From: Eumeta japonica
Lineage: Eukaryota; Arthropoda; Insecta; Lepidoptera; Psychidae
Reading direction: 5' to 3'
NCBI GenBank assembly: GCA_005406025.1
Contig: BGZK01000007.1
Location: 372,001-436,000, forward strand
DNA: 64,000 nucleotides
In this document: piece by piece, positions 9,901 through 22,545 of the stretch
How positions within the stretch are numbered: position 1 is the stretch's first letter
Layout of the letters: each line of letters starts with the position of its first letter
The notes under the pieces: generated by a model
What the model saw: the letters and a program-made list of their open reading frames with translations, nothing else
Databases searched by the model: none
Told to the model about the DNA's origin: nothing
Position numbers and translations under genes: made by a program

Positions 9901-12375
9901 GTAAGCAGAGATTAACTTTATTTATTTTTCTATACATACCATTGATCATAAATAACCCAATAAATGCTTTTCTTGGGTCAGTTATTGTAAAATACACGTA
10001 ACTATCAATTTGGAATAGTAATTAGACGAGAAAAAAGAACAGAAGAAATTTTATTATATTTCTTTTATGTTCTCTAATAGTTATGCAAGTATTTGTTTAA
10101 AATTAATGTATTTTGACAAATTATGAATTAAAAAATAAAGCAACAAAGTTATTTCTTTTTTACGTAAGAACGATATTGTTTCCTATCGGATTTGTTAGTT
10201 CTAAGAATATATTTATTTTAGTTTGTAAATTAATCTGTGATAAATTTATGTTGTTATTAAACTAATCACAAATTGATTTACAAAAGTATACATTCGTAAT
10301 AAACAGAACTTACTTTAAAGTGATTTTAATGTTAATTATTTACCAATTTATTGCCATTGACATACGCTTATTTAGGTTGTATGAAAACTTCTGGTCGCTT
10401 GTAACATTGCAATTGTGACGTAAAAATACTTAAAATCATTATTATTTTTATTATATGTACATATATACATACATTAAGGCGATGAATTGGAAATTTTGGT
10501 GGTAAGGATCTCGATTTTTCTCAGAAAATGCAATGCATGTGAAAATGATCTTTAGTGACCTGAATCTTTATGTTACTGACTTTAATTTTCCAGTTGCCGT
10601 TATAAGTTTTATTAACTTATTGCAGAGAAAAAATATCAAATGTATATTTGATATTTGTTATGCAAAATGTTATGCATAACAAATATCAAAAATATGCAAA
10701 ATGTTATGCAAAATGTCAACTACTGTTATAAAAGAGGTATCTCTTTTAAAAGAGTAATTGACATTTTGCATGCAAGCAGGACCGATTTAAGCCTCCAAAT
10801 TTTTACGTATATTGATCTAAACAAACATTTTAAGATGCCTATTGAATTTATTAAAATCAATTCTAGTTTTTATTTTAAAGCAGAAAAATACTGTTTTATT
10901 GCATACGACCATTAAAAATAAGCAAAAGTTTTAATATACAGTACCGCAGTGAGTGTAGAACACCACGCTCCAAACCAAGTTAATAATTTATCACTGTGCC
11001 ACTTTAATAATAACAATTCCAGCGTGTCTTATTGTGTTAAACTACGTTGTGTGCCACTACAAAGCATTATATTGCTAATGCTGTACTGATTCGATGAGTA
11101 TTGAGAATTTCGCACGTCTTATAGGAAATTCTGTACATTATATCAAAATAAATGGGAACCTAAATTGAGTGTTAACAAAAAATGAAGTCGTTTTGTTGCC
11201 GCTCCGCGAAACAGATTCAAGCATCTTGTACTGAAAACCTGTATTTTTTTGTGAATTGATGATTTATGAATGATTCGTTATTAATGTAGTTAAATTTCCA
11301 ATACATACAATGTTAAAAAGACGACATATATCTATTAAAAACGGTCTCTGAATCTGAATTGATTGCCACAATTAACTTGAGGAAAAGTTGCATATATATT
11401 ACAGACTAACCATGAGGTACCCGTTAAGCACATGCACACACCTATGGAAGTATTAGCAGATAAAGAGATTATTATGTAAATATAAATAAAAATTACGAAA
11501 CAACGGAGACGATAGACGACTCGCGGCCGTTTGTTTTTTTATATTTAATTATCTATAATAATTATCGGGAAAATAATTATCCTGAATATTCTCTAAAAGA
11601 ACTGTTTTTTCTATATTATTTTTTATACTCATTTTAATTTAACAAAACTTATTTCAAGTTTGATAAAGAAAGGCAAACAGTTGGAAACATACAGTTCGTT
11701 ACAAAAACGAACAATATCCCATCACCGTACTATTTTGCTTTGTAAACAAATGAGTAGCACATTTCAATTATACTGCTCTTTTCTACAGATCTGTTTGCCT
11801 ATACCAAGATAATCTCTTAAGTAGAAATATAAAGCACAATATGGTGCTATACTGTATATTTTTAGGGTCATTTTATGACATAAATTCATAATAAATACTA
11901 TATACGTAATCACGGTATGAATGATACAGCCATACATATTCACTAAGACAGAGAGCAGCATGCGCTTCTTACTGCACTACTTGTCTTTAAACACAAGCTG
12001 GCATATACCTAAGAAATTTTCGAAAAACGTTCAGTTCGCTCTAATTCTATTCCTAAACTCTCCGTCAATCCCGATCTCCGTCTCAGCCTCACTCAAAATC
12101 CAATCCTTGGTTTCGTAGTCGAGTCCTATCTCAATACTGCTCATGGTTCCAATTTCGATACAACATGAGGTCTTAATCCCGGCGTATGGCTTTCGGTTCT
12201 GATTGAAATACGAACCATAATCGGTCCCGATCATTGTGTCTATTAATTTTCACCATAAAATCCCTAACAAGCACCACGTTTTTTTTTATATGTAAATGTT
12301 GTACCCATAGATTCCATCTTGCTAAATTTGGATCATACATACTTTTTTCAATCACATGATGAGTGTACATAACTA
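9901..12375. other. AT-rich noncoding stretch
   Basis: No recognisable exon on either strand. It contains a perfect hairpin at 10647-10690 and, at about 12030-12240, a segment whose reverse complement is rich in GAGATCGGGATTG-like words and matches a segment at 44.9-45.1 kb. Confidence 0.5.
10647..10690. repeat. perfect 18-bp stem hairpin
   Basis: TTTGATATTTGTTATGCA at 10647-10664 is the exact reverse complement of 10673-10690, with an 8-base loop. The words TGCAAAATGT and AAATATGCAAAATGTTATGC repeat beside it. It may be a tiny MITE remnant. Confidence 0.75.
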
Positions 12376-14959
12376 GTCTGGTCGAGAAGTGAGTTTTCTG
12401 CGAAAAATAGTTAAAACAGTCTTAAAAATATGGGGTTTGGTGCATTGGATTCGAATTCAATCCTGAAGAATGGAATTTTGGAATTTATCCGCCAATAAAA
12501 ATTCCAATTGTTATAAACAAAAACGAAAAGTCAAAAGGTAGTGTCCGTTTTGCAGCTATAACTCAAAAATATTAAAGTAAGCTCAAATTTGAAAAAGTTC
12601 CTAAAGAGGAGAAAATTTTAGTAAAATAACTCCCGACTCCGGTTAGCTCTATTATTTATAATTTTAATTTTGAAAATTGGGTTCCAGCCGTTTCAGCGCT
12701 GTCGCGCCTCCAAAGAAGCGTGCATTATAAAATATTTTTCAATATTCAATATTAATTTAAAATTTGGAAAAATTATAGTGTCTTCTAGAAACTTGAAGAA
12801 TACGATCCCGTTGGAAAAAATGTTTAACTCTATTTTTCTTAAAGTTATCTAATAGTTAATTAAGTAATTTTTCATGGACTTTAGTTTTTATTAAATCTCA
12901 TATAAAAGTTTAAATAATGCACCTATAAATTTTTTTTTTTGGGAGCTCTTCTTATATACATAATAAACAAGACTCCGTTATAAAATTTATAAAAGTTTTT
13001 ATTTGTTTATTATGATTTTTTAAGTAAACAAAAATGAAAATCGGGTAAAGTTATTAAAAATTTTTTACTAAAAATTTGATTGTAGTTGCTTCTGTATTTA
13101 TATATCATGTTTAATAGTTTTGCTAAAAATTTTGCGCCATTTGTTTATAAATTTTTTATAAACAAATGACAAGTTTAATATTTATCGAAATTTTTTGACC
13201 ATTTTATTGTGTAAAATGATGATTTTAAAAAAATTTTTTCTTAAAACAATTTTAATTGTTTATAATCGTTTTTCATTTATCAATCCTTTAAATTATTTAT
13301 TAAAATTTTTTTTAATTCATCATTTTCTATTCTTAATATAATTATAAAAAAAAAATTATTTCAATTTTCATTGTTTATCAAATAAACAATTTGTTAAAAC
13401 AAATTCTGATTTTCCTTATATTTTTGCCGTAACTTTAATAAATTATAAATACAGTCATGTGCATCAAAGTGGTCAAAAAATTTTCTCTATTGTTTTGCAT
13501 TTTAAATAATTTTTCAAATCAAACTCGAAACCGTCCTCTGTTTTGTCAACTTTTAAATTGTTATAACTTCTAAACTATTGGTGATACGGTCTTTGACATT
13601 CAAGTCGATCTTTTAGACAATTTATAGATACAGAGGAGATAAAAATTGATTAGATAGATCAATAAATTGTCTAAAAGATCGACTTGAATGTCAAAGACCG
13701 TATCACCAATAGTTTAGAAGTTATAACAATTTAAAAGTTGACAAAACAGAGGACGGTTTCGAGTTTGATTTGAAAAATTATTTAAAATGCAAAACAAATA
13801 GAGAAAAGTTTTTTGACCACTTTGATGCACATGACTGTATTTATAATTTATTAAAGTTACGGCAAAAAATATAAGGAAAATCAGAATTTGTTTTTAACAA
13901 ATTGTTTATTTGATAAACAATGAAAATTGAAATAATTTTTTTTTTATAATTATATTAAGAATAGAAAATGATGAATTAAAAAAAAAATTCTTAATAAATA
14001 ATTTAAAGGATTGATAAATGAAAAAAACGATTATAAACAATTAAAAATTGTTTTTAAGAAAAAATTTTTTTTTTTAAAATCATCATTTTACGAAGGCAAT
14101 AAAATGGTCAAAAAAAATTTTCGATAAATATTAAACTTGTCTATTTGTTTATAAAAAATTTATAAACAAATGGCGCAAAAAATTTTTTAGCAAAACTATT
14201 AAACATGATATATAAATACAGAAGCAACTACAATCAAATTTTTAGTAAAAAAAATTTTTTAATAACTTTACCGGATTTTTCATTTTTGTTTACTAAAAAA
14301 TCATAATAAACAAATAAAAACTTTTATAAATTTTTATAACGGAGTCTTGTTTATTATGTATATAAGAAGAGCTCCCAAAAGAAAAAAATTTATAGGTGCA
14401 TTATTTAAACTTTATATGAGATTTAATAAAACTAAAGTCCATGAAAAATTACTTAATTAACTATTAGATAACTTTAAGAAAAATAGAGTTAAACATTTTT
14501 TCCAACGGGATCGTATTCTTTCAAGTTTCTAGAAGACACTATAATTTTTCCAAATTTTTAAATTAATATTGAATATTGAAAAAAAAATATTTTATAATGC
14601 ACGCTTCGTTTGGTGGCGGCGCGACAGCGCTGAAACGGTGCGGAACCCAATTTTCAGCGTAAAATTAAAATTATAAATAGAGCTACAACCCGGGAGTCGG
14701 GAGTTATTTTACTAAAATTTTCTCCTCTTTAGGAACTTTTTCAAATTTGAGCTTACTTTAATATTTTTGAGTTATAGCTGCAAAACGGACACTACCTTTT
14801 GACTTTTCGTTTTTGTTTATAACAATTGGAATTTTTATTGGCGGATAAATTCCAAAATTCCTATTCTTCAGGATTGAATTCCGAATCTAATGCACCAAAC
14901 CCCATATTTTTAAGACTGTTTTAACTATTTTTCGCAGAAAACTCACTTCTCGACCAGAC
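12376..14959. mobile_element. 2.58-kb palindromic (foldback) element flanked by TA
   Basis: The left arm runs 12376-13625 and the right arm 13662-14959. They are near-identical inverted copies separated by 36 bases. Both ends start GTCTGGTCGAGAAGTGAG and both are bordered by TA (12374-12375 and 14960-14961), the target-site duplication used by Tc1/mariner-type elements. Differences between arms are mainly homopolymer length changes and a few substitutions. Neither arm has a long open frame. It fits a large nonautonomous TA-target transposon or foldback element. A transcript would fold into a hairpin of more than 1.2 kb. I do not recognise the terminal sequence. Confidence 0.85.
13452..13837. 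mobile_element. nested palindromic Tc1-like MITE at the dyad of the palindrome
   Basis: At the centre of the large palindrome lies a 386-bp unit. It begins CAGTCATGTGCATCAAAGTG and ends with the reverse complement of that word, with TA on both sides (13450-13451, 13838-13839). Its arms are about 174 bases with a 36-base loop (13626-13661). CAGT-starting termini next to TA are typical of Tc1-like transposons. Removing it leaves a centre reading AATTATAAATATTTATAATT, so the outer palindrome would be perfect around one TA, the very site a Tc1-like element would use. Confidence 0.7.
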
Positions 14960-14961
14960 TA

Positions 14962-15240
14962 AACCGAGTGTACCTCATTAATTAAATGTCTGGAAATTAT
15001 ATGGAGCATCTGGAAGTTATACTGAAATATAAAAGCGCCAATAAAGTAAATATAAATGAACTTGCCAAGAAGGATTATTAATTTGGTGATACACATCAAA
15101 AAGTAATAAATAATACAGAAAAATATAAAATAAATAAAGGACCGTGAAGATAAGTATGACCTATAAAAATAGCAAGTAAAAAAAAATTGGCTGCACGAAA
15201 TTAACATGAGATTGCGGATGAACTTTGACGGCTACAACAA
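14962..15240. other. noncoding flank of the palindrome
   Basis: AT-rich sequence with no recognised coding content. The word GAGTGTAC occurs just outside both ends of the palindrome (12362 and 14966). Confidence 0.4.
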
Positions 15241-16140
15241 ACGGACATTGAAAGTCTGCAGAAAGCGAAGGAAATGAAGAATGAAAGATCAATTGAAGAA
15301 ACTAATAAGAAAGAAAGAAATTGACTTGACTCCGCTTTAAGATCAATTACAACAGTAAATTAGTTATATTCGATAGATTCGCACAAACAAGATAGGATTT
15401 AATGTTAAAAGAATCAAGAAAAACGAACTACATTATCACAGATCAAAGTAGAGATAATAAAAACTGCGGATGATATTTATCAATTTTCAGTAATAGACAA
15501 TGAAAAACTTCAACGAACAAGGAATAATAAAAAAGAAATTACAGAAGAAGAATTCTTTTAAAAAAGAGCTCGGCATCATGTAATGAACACTGCTTTTAGG
15601 TACAATATGACAGAAAGAAAAGTTGACCGTTCTAGTTACACGAGAGTTTTGTGTAGATCCACCACAAGTTACTACAACAGGATATGAAATGAAGGGGTAC
15701 AGAGCAAAGTGGAAATGAATAAGGCTCTTAATGAACTTTTCCAAGTCCTAAATGGACGTTAAAATTTCTTGACCAAGAGAAGAAAATAAAGAATGAAACA
15801 TTGACGGAAGAAAAAATGATGAAGGATATATTTTAAGAACTCAACACCATCTAATTTACCCAGCTTTCTGGTTTACAATACGAAACTTGTAACACATAAG
15901 ATATTTGCTTAAACAAGAAGAGCTACTACAACAGGAATCAAGAAAAATAAACCGCATTAGCAAAGAGCACAGTAGATATTGAAGGGGCTACAGATGAGCA
16001 CTTCGACCTCCCAGAAATGGACGTGACCATCTGTACCAAGCAAAGAAAATAAAGAACAAAAGAGACACGCAAGAAACTTACCTTTCCCACTGTATGTATT
16101 AACACACTGTAGTATATATTACATCTGACTCCAGTTTCTG
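15240..16140. repeat. old tandem duplication, period about 265 bp, about 4 units
   Basis: Similar blocks recur at about 15260, 15520, 15785 and 16048. Each contains a word like AAATAAAGAATGAAACATTG and then a CTACTACAACAGGAATCAAG-type word. Other shared words are AAATGGACG, GGTTTACAATACGA and GGTACAATATGA. Units are strongly diverged with indels. No protein was recognised in any frame. It may be an old satellite or the internal repeats of a dead element. Confidence 0.5.
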
Positions 16141-18004
16141 GTTAAAGATAGCATGAATATCGGCTGGCTTTGCAGTCCTGTTATTCTTAATCCTAATTGG
16201 AACCTACACTCTCCTCATATAATTACACTCTCTTCGGTATATAGGGACTTGTCCCTTTCAATCATTGCAAGTAACTGAAGGTCCAGCGAATGACGATGAT
16301 AAAAAAAATATAACATAAAATAAAATGACTATTTTATGTAATATTTATAAGAAAGCTTATAGCCTATAAGCTTTCTTAATAATTTGTTCTATAAAACCAA
16401 AAATATTTTATTAATGAGACCAGTGATTTTTCAGATTAGCACATCGAAAAATATAAAAATGTAACAACTGTCTAAAGCACAATAGTACACAACAAACATA
16501 GATAAAAATAATACTGCAGTATTTAGTGATACTTCTACGTATATCCATATGGTATAAAATTCTTATTTACACGTATCATTTTCTTCAATGAGTGCTCTGC
16601 GCCTTTGGGAAAATTCATAGAAATACAGAAACAGATTGTTACGGCTTATGAAATGAAGTAATATCGGAACGACTACAAGGAAACATTATATCTGATTTTT
16701 CTTTTTTTTTGCAATGACGCGATGATAAGAACGTAATAACATGGATTGATAATGATTCTTTTAGAAAAAGAAGTTGTGATTAATTAATGATTTTAGTTTA
16801 ATTTATAATTAGTAACAAAGTGACTGCTAATACAACAACAATAAAATAACTAAAAAAAATTCAATAATTAGTTGTTGATGGACTTGGTGCCAGCTAAATA
16901 TATACTATATGCGGTTTTACGTCAATTTTTTAAGTTTGAAATTGTTTAACGCAATACTTTGCCGTTATACTAATTCATTGAGGTCGCTTATCTACTGTTA
17001 ACTTTTGCGTAAACACATACACACACATATATGTATTGTGTGTATGTCCGTGCGTGTGTGTGTGTATCTGTGTGTGCGTGTGTGTGTGTATCTGTGTGTG
17101 CGTGTGTGTGTTTCGGTGTGTGTGTGTATACGATTCGTCTGGTGACCTTTACTTTTATACGAAAAAAGTGAAAAAACGATCGTGATGCCAAAATTTCCGG
17201 TGACACTCATAGCCGTTCCACGGCCTTATCTTTTTTTGGGAAGAGTATAATCACCTTCGGACTTATATTTTCGCCATCCTTTCCATAGAGTTAGTAAGTC
17301 TATATATATATTTCGCCACCTCGCCGCAAAAGGGTAGAGCTTGAGTAACTATTGTAATCTAAGCTGCAGTATGATGTTTTTGCCCTTTCTTTACGAATCT
17401 TTATTCCAGCGAATGTTTTTCTTTATTTTTAATATACTAAAATCTTTGCTAAAGACTCGGTGCATGTAGTTTTCAGTTACGTGAAAACCTTGGAAGGAAT
17501 AGAATTACCTGATTTAGAGTAAAGCAAATTATTGACTCGACCATACGATGAACTAGCAATGTTAGAAATGACCGTTGCCCAATTTAGCTTCTTCATCCTC
17601 TGATTGACACTACTTCTAGTAACTAATAAAATTATCCTTATTCTTTACAACAGTTGTATATAGGACTTATGCAAATTACACACAACTAATCATTTCACCG
17701 TCCTTATGCTGTTATCGCTAAAGATTTTCAATGTGTTGCAGCTTAGTCCTATTGTAAGCTTATACAGCAATTTATATGTTAAAAATAACTGACTATCTGT
17801 AGAACAAAATCATTTTAAATTAAACAGAATGGTAATTTTAACGCTAATGTTTTAATTTATAAGATGGCGTATTCATCAATTTTTATTAATGTTCATAATT
17901 TCTGAGATATTCTAAGCGAAGAACGAGGTTTCAGGTTTTATTACGTAGAAGGGTATATTAAATACATTTAAGAAGTATTTTTCGCCTACTTCAAAAGAAG
18001 GAGG
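16141..18004. other. noncoding stretch with a palindrome and a TG-rich tract
   Basis: No exon recognised. It holds a 14-bp-arm palindrome at 16349-16377 (AAGAAAGCTTATAG with its mirror) and a TG-rich simple repeat. Short repetitive open frames near 17.0-17.2 kb come only from the TG tract. Confidence 0.5.
17010..17130. repeat. TG-rich imperfect microsatellite
   Basis: Alternating TGTG/TGCG with interspersed TATC words, including a roughly 26-base sub-repeat GTATCTGTGTGTGCGTGTGT seen twice. Simple repeat with no evidence of coding. Confidence 0.85.
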
Positions 18005-18545
18005 AGGTTCTATATTTATCTGTATGTATTTTTTTTATTTATGTTCAGCGAAAATTTCAATTGCGGACGTTGTTTGAAAGGGTATATTCCCGAGTTGGTC
18101 CCATAGTCGCCAATTCAGGATATGATGATGGAATCCCAGAAAAATCCAGGGAAACCCTCAAGTATTATGGGAACATATTGTGTGTTTAAGCTCTATTTCT
18201 CAGTAGTTCAAGTTTTTTGCATCAAGTAGTTATCATATCATGCTGCTGAGAGGATGATGAGCCACACCACTCTTTTATGGTTAGGAGTTAAGCGATAAAA
18301 CTGCTATTTGTCGTCAGAAAAACTACTCTTCAATGACTATTTGTAAACCCTACTATACATAGAATAAAAATTAATTACTATTAATCTACCTACATATTTT
18401 CATGCATATACATAATTTAAAATGACAGTCGTAATAGGAATAAATGTATTGATGTATGTACATACGTACTCTTAGCGATAACAGTAGAAAAAAAGTTAAT
18501 TAATTTAATGTGGAAGAGAATGAAAATGTAATTAACCCACCTATC
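18005..18545 (+). mobile_element. dispersed repeat family A, copy 1
   Basis: Shares an ordered series of words with 35675-36190. Both have TATGTTCAG, then GAAAGGGTATA, GGAATCCCAG-type, CCCTCAA-ATTAT, GAAACTACTCTT-AATG, CCTACATATTTTC, CGATAACAG and AATTAATTAATGTG. The family looks like one I know from moth genomes with 'GATGATGGGATCC…GAGGGAACTCCTC'. It is noncoding and diverged by many point changes. Confidence 0.65.
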
Positions 18546-18899
18546 ACTAAGATTATATTGTCGTTTTGAGAAATTCATTAAATAATTCATTATGGAAATA
18601 AATTGTTCGAAAAAAAATTATACCGTTTTTTATTTTGGAACTGAATTGGATGTTATTCAACACCGTTTGCGAAATGTTTAGAAGAAAGTTCAAAGTATGA
18701 ATGCTAATATTGTCTTCACCTAACATTTTTTACTGGTTAATATGTTTCTTATAGTTGATACTTCATAAGCTTGTATAGCTTGTAAAAATGTTATCAATAA
18801 AATGTATTTGTCGAATACTCGTTTCACATGCTTTTTGCATTTTTAGGAAGGATTTGAATAGCATACTGCTCATGAAAATAAGATACCAACAAGTTATAA

Positions 18900-19135
18900 A
18901 TTCACTATTGATAGAAACAGACTGTACCTCCTGTCCAATGAACTATCAAGGTTCAATTCTAAAGGTTGTGGGTGGACCCCCCCCATGGAAGGTTTTTGCC
19001 CATAATTTTTAACAAGAAATTTTTTTGCATGTTGAGATGACTCAACATGACTTGAGATTTTCGACTGACCCTCTCTCCTCCTAAATGAAATTAGGTGAGA
19101 TTTTGTCAAAGCACTCCCTCCCATTTTGAGCTCAC
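18900..19135. mobile_element. short dispersed repeat remnant
   Basis: The block with GGTGGACCCCCCCCATGG, then ATTTTTAACAAGAAATTTTT, GACCCTCTCTCCTCC and GTGAGATTTTGTCAAAGC resembles insect repeats made of alternating CCCTCCC and TGAGATTTT words. Overlapping small open frames lie on both strands; none is convincing. Confidence 0.4.
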
Positions 19136-19785
19136 ATAATTATTAATGAACGTTTTGATATAAATGAAGAAGACGGAATCTTTTTTGAATATAATAATTA
19201 ACTATAATTTACGCAAATATTAGGAATTATTTAAATTTTATTTTGATATAATAGAAATGCAAACGCTCTTCTATTACACGTAACGTTAAAATTTCAAAGT
19301 GAATATGTGTTGTATTTACTTCGAAATCATACCAAAAAGATAATCCCTCTTGCTTATCGTGTGTACGTACGGCGTTAGTTAGCAAAACAGCTATTTCCCT
19401 ATCGAATTATTTAACGATACGGGTGTTTTCTGTTTTACAGAATTTTAAGTATTTATTAATGTACATTTTTTTTAGCACATCATGTTTTATCACTGGATAA
19501 CATAAAATCTAAGAGTATTTGGTATGAACAAACAATAAATAATACACAAGTACACCGGTACTGAGATTTTAAGAGAGCAGTACCTATCTATTATCTATTG
19601 TTCCTTCTGAACCACCTTCTAAACACCATTTTCGGGATCAAACAAACACAACACAAACAAAACGTAAAAAAACATTCGTCAAATTTTGTTCAAAATATTC
19701 GTATAATTATGTTTTTGTTTCGTTCCGTGTATTGTCCTTAAATTAGGAGGATTCGGGAAACATTTCGAACATCAACAGTCACAAG
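19136..19785. other. AT-rich noncoding stretch
   Basis: Nothing recognised on either strand apart from short A/T runs. Confidence 0.5.
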
Positions 19786-20115
19786 GACGAAAAGGATACC
19801 GACAAGAGCGGACGTCCACGATAGAATCCTTCTAATCTGGGCGGGGGATTAACGCACGACGTCCGCCCGGGGAAGTCCCGGCCGCCCATACGATCGGTCT
19901 CGCTCGATTCGCGGAAGCTCCAATAAAAGTTTCTTTCACGGATACCCGGTCGGCGAAGCGGACCGTCCCCCGATCGATAAATACCGTGTCGGCGCTCGTC
20001 CGCGTCTGAACAGACCGGCGAAGGAATGCCCGTCGCCGTCCCCGCCGGCGATATTAGTGTTTTTGTCGCCGACCGTCGGCTCCGCGGGCGATGGCTCATT
20101 TCTAGCGATTCTTTT
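19785..20115. other. GC-rich island with K50-homeodomain-like motifs
   Basis: CpG-dense words (GACGTCCGCCCGGGGAAGTC, GTCCCCGCCGGCGAT) in an AT-rich setting. TCTAATCTGG at about 19831 and GGGGGATTAACG at about 19844 form an inverted pair of TAATC-type sites within 20 bases. Overlapping open frames of up to 106 codons on the minus strand show no recognised domain and look like a by-product of base composition. Confidence 0.4.
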
Positions 20116-21850
20116 GCGGGTAAAAGTCATTGCGGAGAACCGTCATCCGTTTCTGGTCGACCTTATTGAGTTTTCTTCTCGAATTCTCATGTTTTTTGGA
20201 TATATTTCACTGTTTTATATTAAAACCACAAGATTTTTTAAAAAGTAATAGAAATGGCTCAATTTTAGTTTTGTCGCTTGTTTACGATGCCAAAGAACCC
20301 GCGGTTTCTTAAACATCGTCGTTTATTCCAAACTAGGTATTAATTATATTTATAGCTCATTACAGAACAGATTAATTTTTATTTGGAGAGAATATTAGGT
20401 CTACAATATTGATTTTCTATAAGGTATTTCAAAACAAAAATTCCAGATAAACACGATAACGATAAAAAAATAAAGCATATAATTAAATTCCTTAAAATTG
20501 ATTTGGTAGAATGAAAATTTAATTTACCAAAATATTTTTTTGGGAAATTGTAATTTACGATCCCAATAAAAGTAACGTTGCTTTTTGTGCATTTTTGATA
20601 GTATACTGAAATATTATACAACCGGAATCAAAACATTGTTTCATACCAAAAACAGAACGGTGATAAACAATCGTCAAGAGCGTTATTTTCAAACTAGATT
20701 ATTTATATCAAGTTAGATTTCTGATTAAGGGCGAATTTTTTGGTGAGTTTTTCATTTAAGTCAAATCGCTTTCTCTGTTTCTCATAGAAGACGTTAGATC
20801 GTCGGGCCCAGACGATACCACTACAGTACAACGCATGAAACTCCGCCGCCATGAAATTCGTCACGATAGCGTCGGAACGGCGTAAAATAGGATCGCGGGG
20901 GGAGAAGGGTCGGAGAGCGCTGAACCTGCGCGTTGCATCATTCGAAGGTAATTCAGAGCGGCAGAGTTTCGTGCGATGTATTATGCGTTGGCGACGACAA
21001 GTGTTATATAGTGATTCGCGACATTAAGGTTAAGATTAAGGGAAGGTTAAGGTTCTAATTAAAAAAAAAATGTGAGGAAAGTATACATTTCAACAGTGCT
21101 GTAATATTATGTCACTATATCAAGAAAAAATATATTCTCAAGTCATCCTGATGAAAAAACATGATTTCATACAATTGAAATGTTCGCATGTGTACACTGG
21201 ATGTCGTTACCCACAGTTGCTAGAGCTATTGTCGCGTAAAGCTGTAAAACGTTCATAAATGTTCGTCACGTGTGAGCGAGCGATCAAAGTTAAAATGGTT
21301 TACCATTTGCGTTTCGTGTCGTAATGTATTTTCTGATTAAATTACGGAGTACGGATAAATTTCTACGAAAAATTAACGTACGATTATAATACAATAATCC
21401 ACTGCCAACTTTTTACTTAATGCATCATGATATTAGTACGTGTTTGTTAAAAAAAAGAAAGAAATACTTAATTACTAGTGTATGTCTTGTTAGACGACTT
21501 TTTAGCATGTAAAAACACATTATAGTTATGTTCTCAAATAAAGCACCAAAGTTATACTCTGTCCAAACTCTCGTAGCACGCAGAGTTTCAAATCACGTCA
21601 GACCTCAGGGTTGCGTGTATGCATCCAATGAGTATGTGATGACGGCGACCATTAAGCGGACCTAGATTAAATTGTAGTTAACTAATTACTAAGTCTAGTT
21701 CGTGTTTAATAAACTGTTATTTGTTGTTATTTTTTGTTATATAAATTTTATTCATGTTTAACAAGTTATAATTATACTTTTAAGCATTACATGTATTCTT
21801 TCATTTAACGCATAAAAAAGGATCGATAGGAAAGTGGTAACATCACTATT

Positions 21851-21880
21851 CGCCATAAAGCGCCATAAATCGCCATAAAT
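21851..21880 (+). promoter_or_regulatory. three tandem CGCCATAAA decamers
   Basis: CGCCATAAAG, CGCCATAAAT and CGCCATAAAT follow one another with exactly 10-bp spacing, placing three CCATAAA (TTTATGG) cores on one face of the helix. TTTATGG is the consensus of Abdominal-B and Caudal-type homeodomains. A chance short tandem repeat is equally possible. Confidence 0.3.
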
Positions 21881-22545
21881 ACCAGGATCATTTAGATATC
21901 ATATTTTTGTATGTATGTTATATTAAATTGTATTTAATATTTAAGAAAAAAATCGTGTCTCGATTGAATTATATTCATGAGTAGATTAATGATGGATATA
22001 ATTTTATAAGTAATTTATTGAAGGAGAAATGTTTTTGTTAACATTTGAAGCAGGTATTCTACTGACATTGATACTACTGCTAGAAGTTACCAATAAATAA
22101 ATGTTTTTGATATCTGTTTTTTTTTATTTATGAACGCAAGGAACACTTCTAAAAATGATACAAGTATTTTGTAAATACTCGTGTCATTTTCGATATTTAT
22201 TTTTTTGTATTAAGTATAACATCCATAATAAAATGAACAATATCCAAAGAAAATTTACAATATAATAAAAAAATTTAAAGTTTTATAATAATATCATAGA
22301 AAATAATTTAGTGCATTGAAATATAAAAAAATTCTTGATAAAAGCAGAGGACCATTCTAATATCCATAATACTTGATTTAACATATAATATTCATAAATA
22401 CCAAAAAAATATTGAAATCGATATTGAAGAAGACATCTCAAATTTTTAAAATATGTAATTTGTACAAATTCCAACGACAAAATTAGTAAAATCCGATAGA
22501 ACTTATGTCAATCAATAATTTCACTCGGTTTCATCCCTCTGGGTC

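Noticed and set aside
16988..17210. His/Thr-rich minus-strand open frames
   Set aside because: Direct translation of the TG microsatellite.
19779..20130. 106- and 64-codon minus-strand open frames
   Set aside because: They arise in a CpG-rich island where stop codons are rare; composition is Arg/Pro/Gly-rich with no motif.
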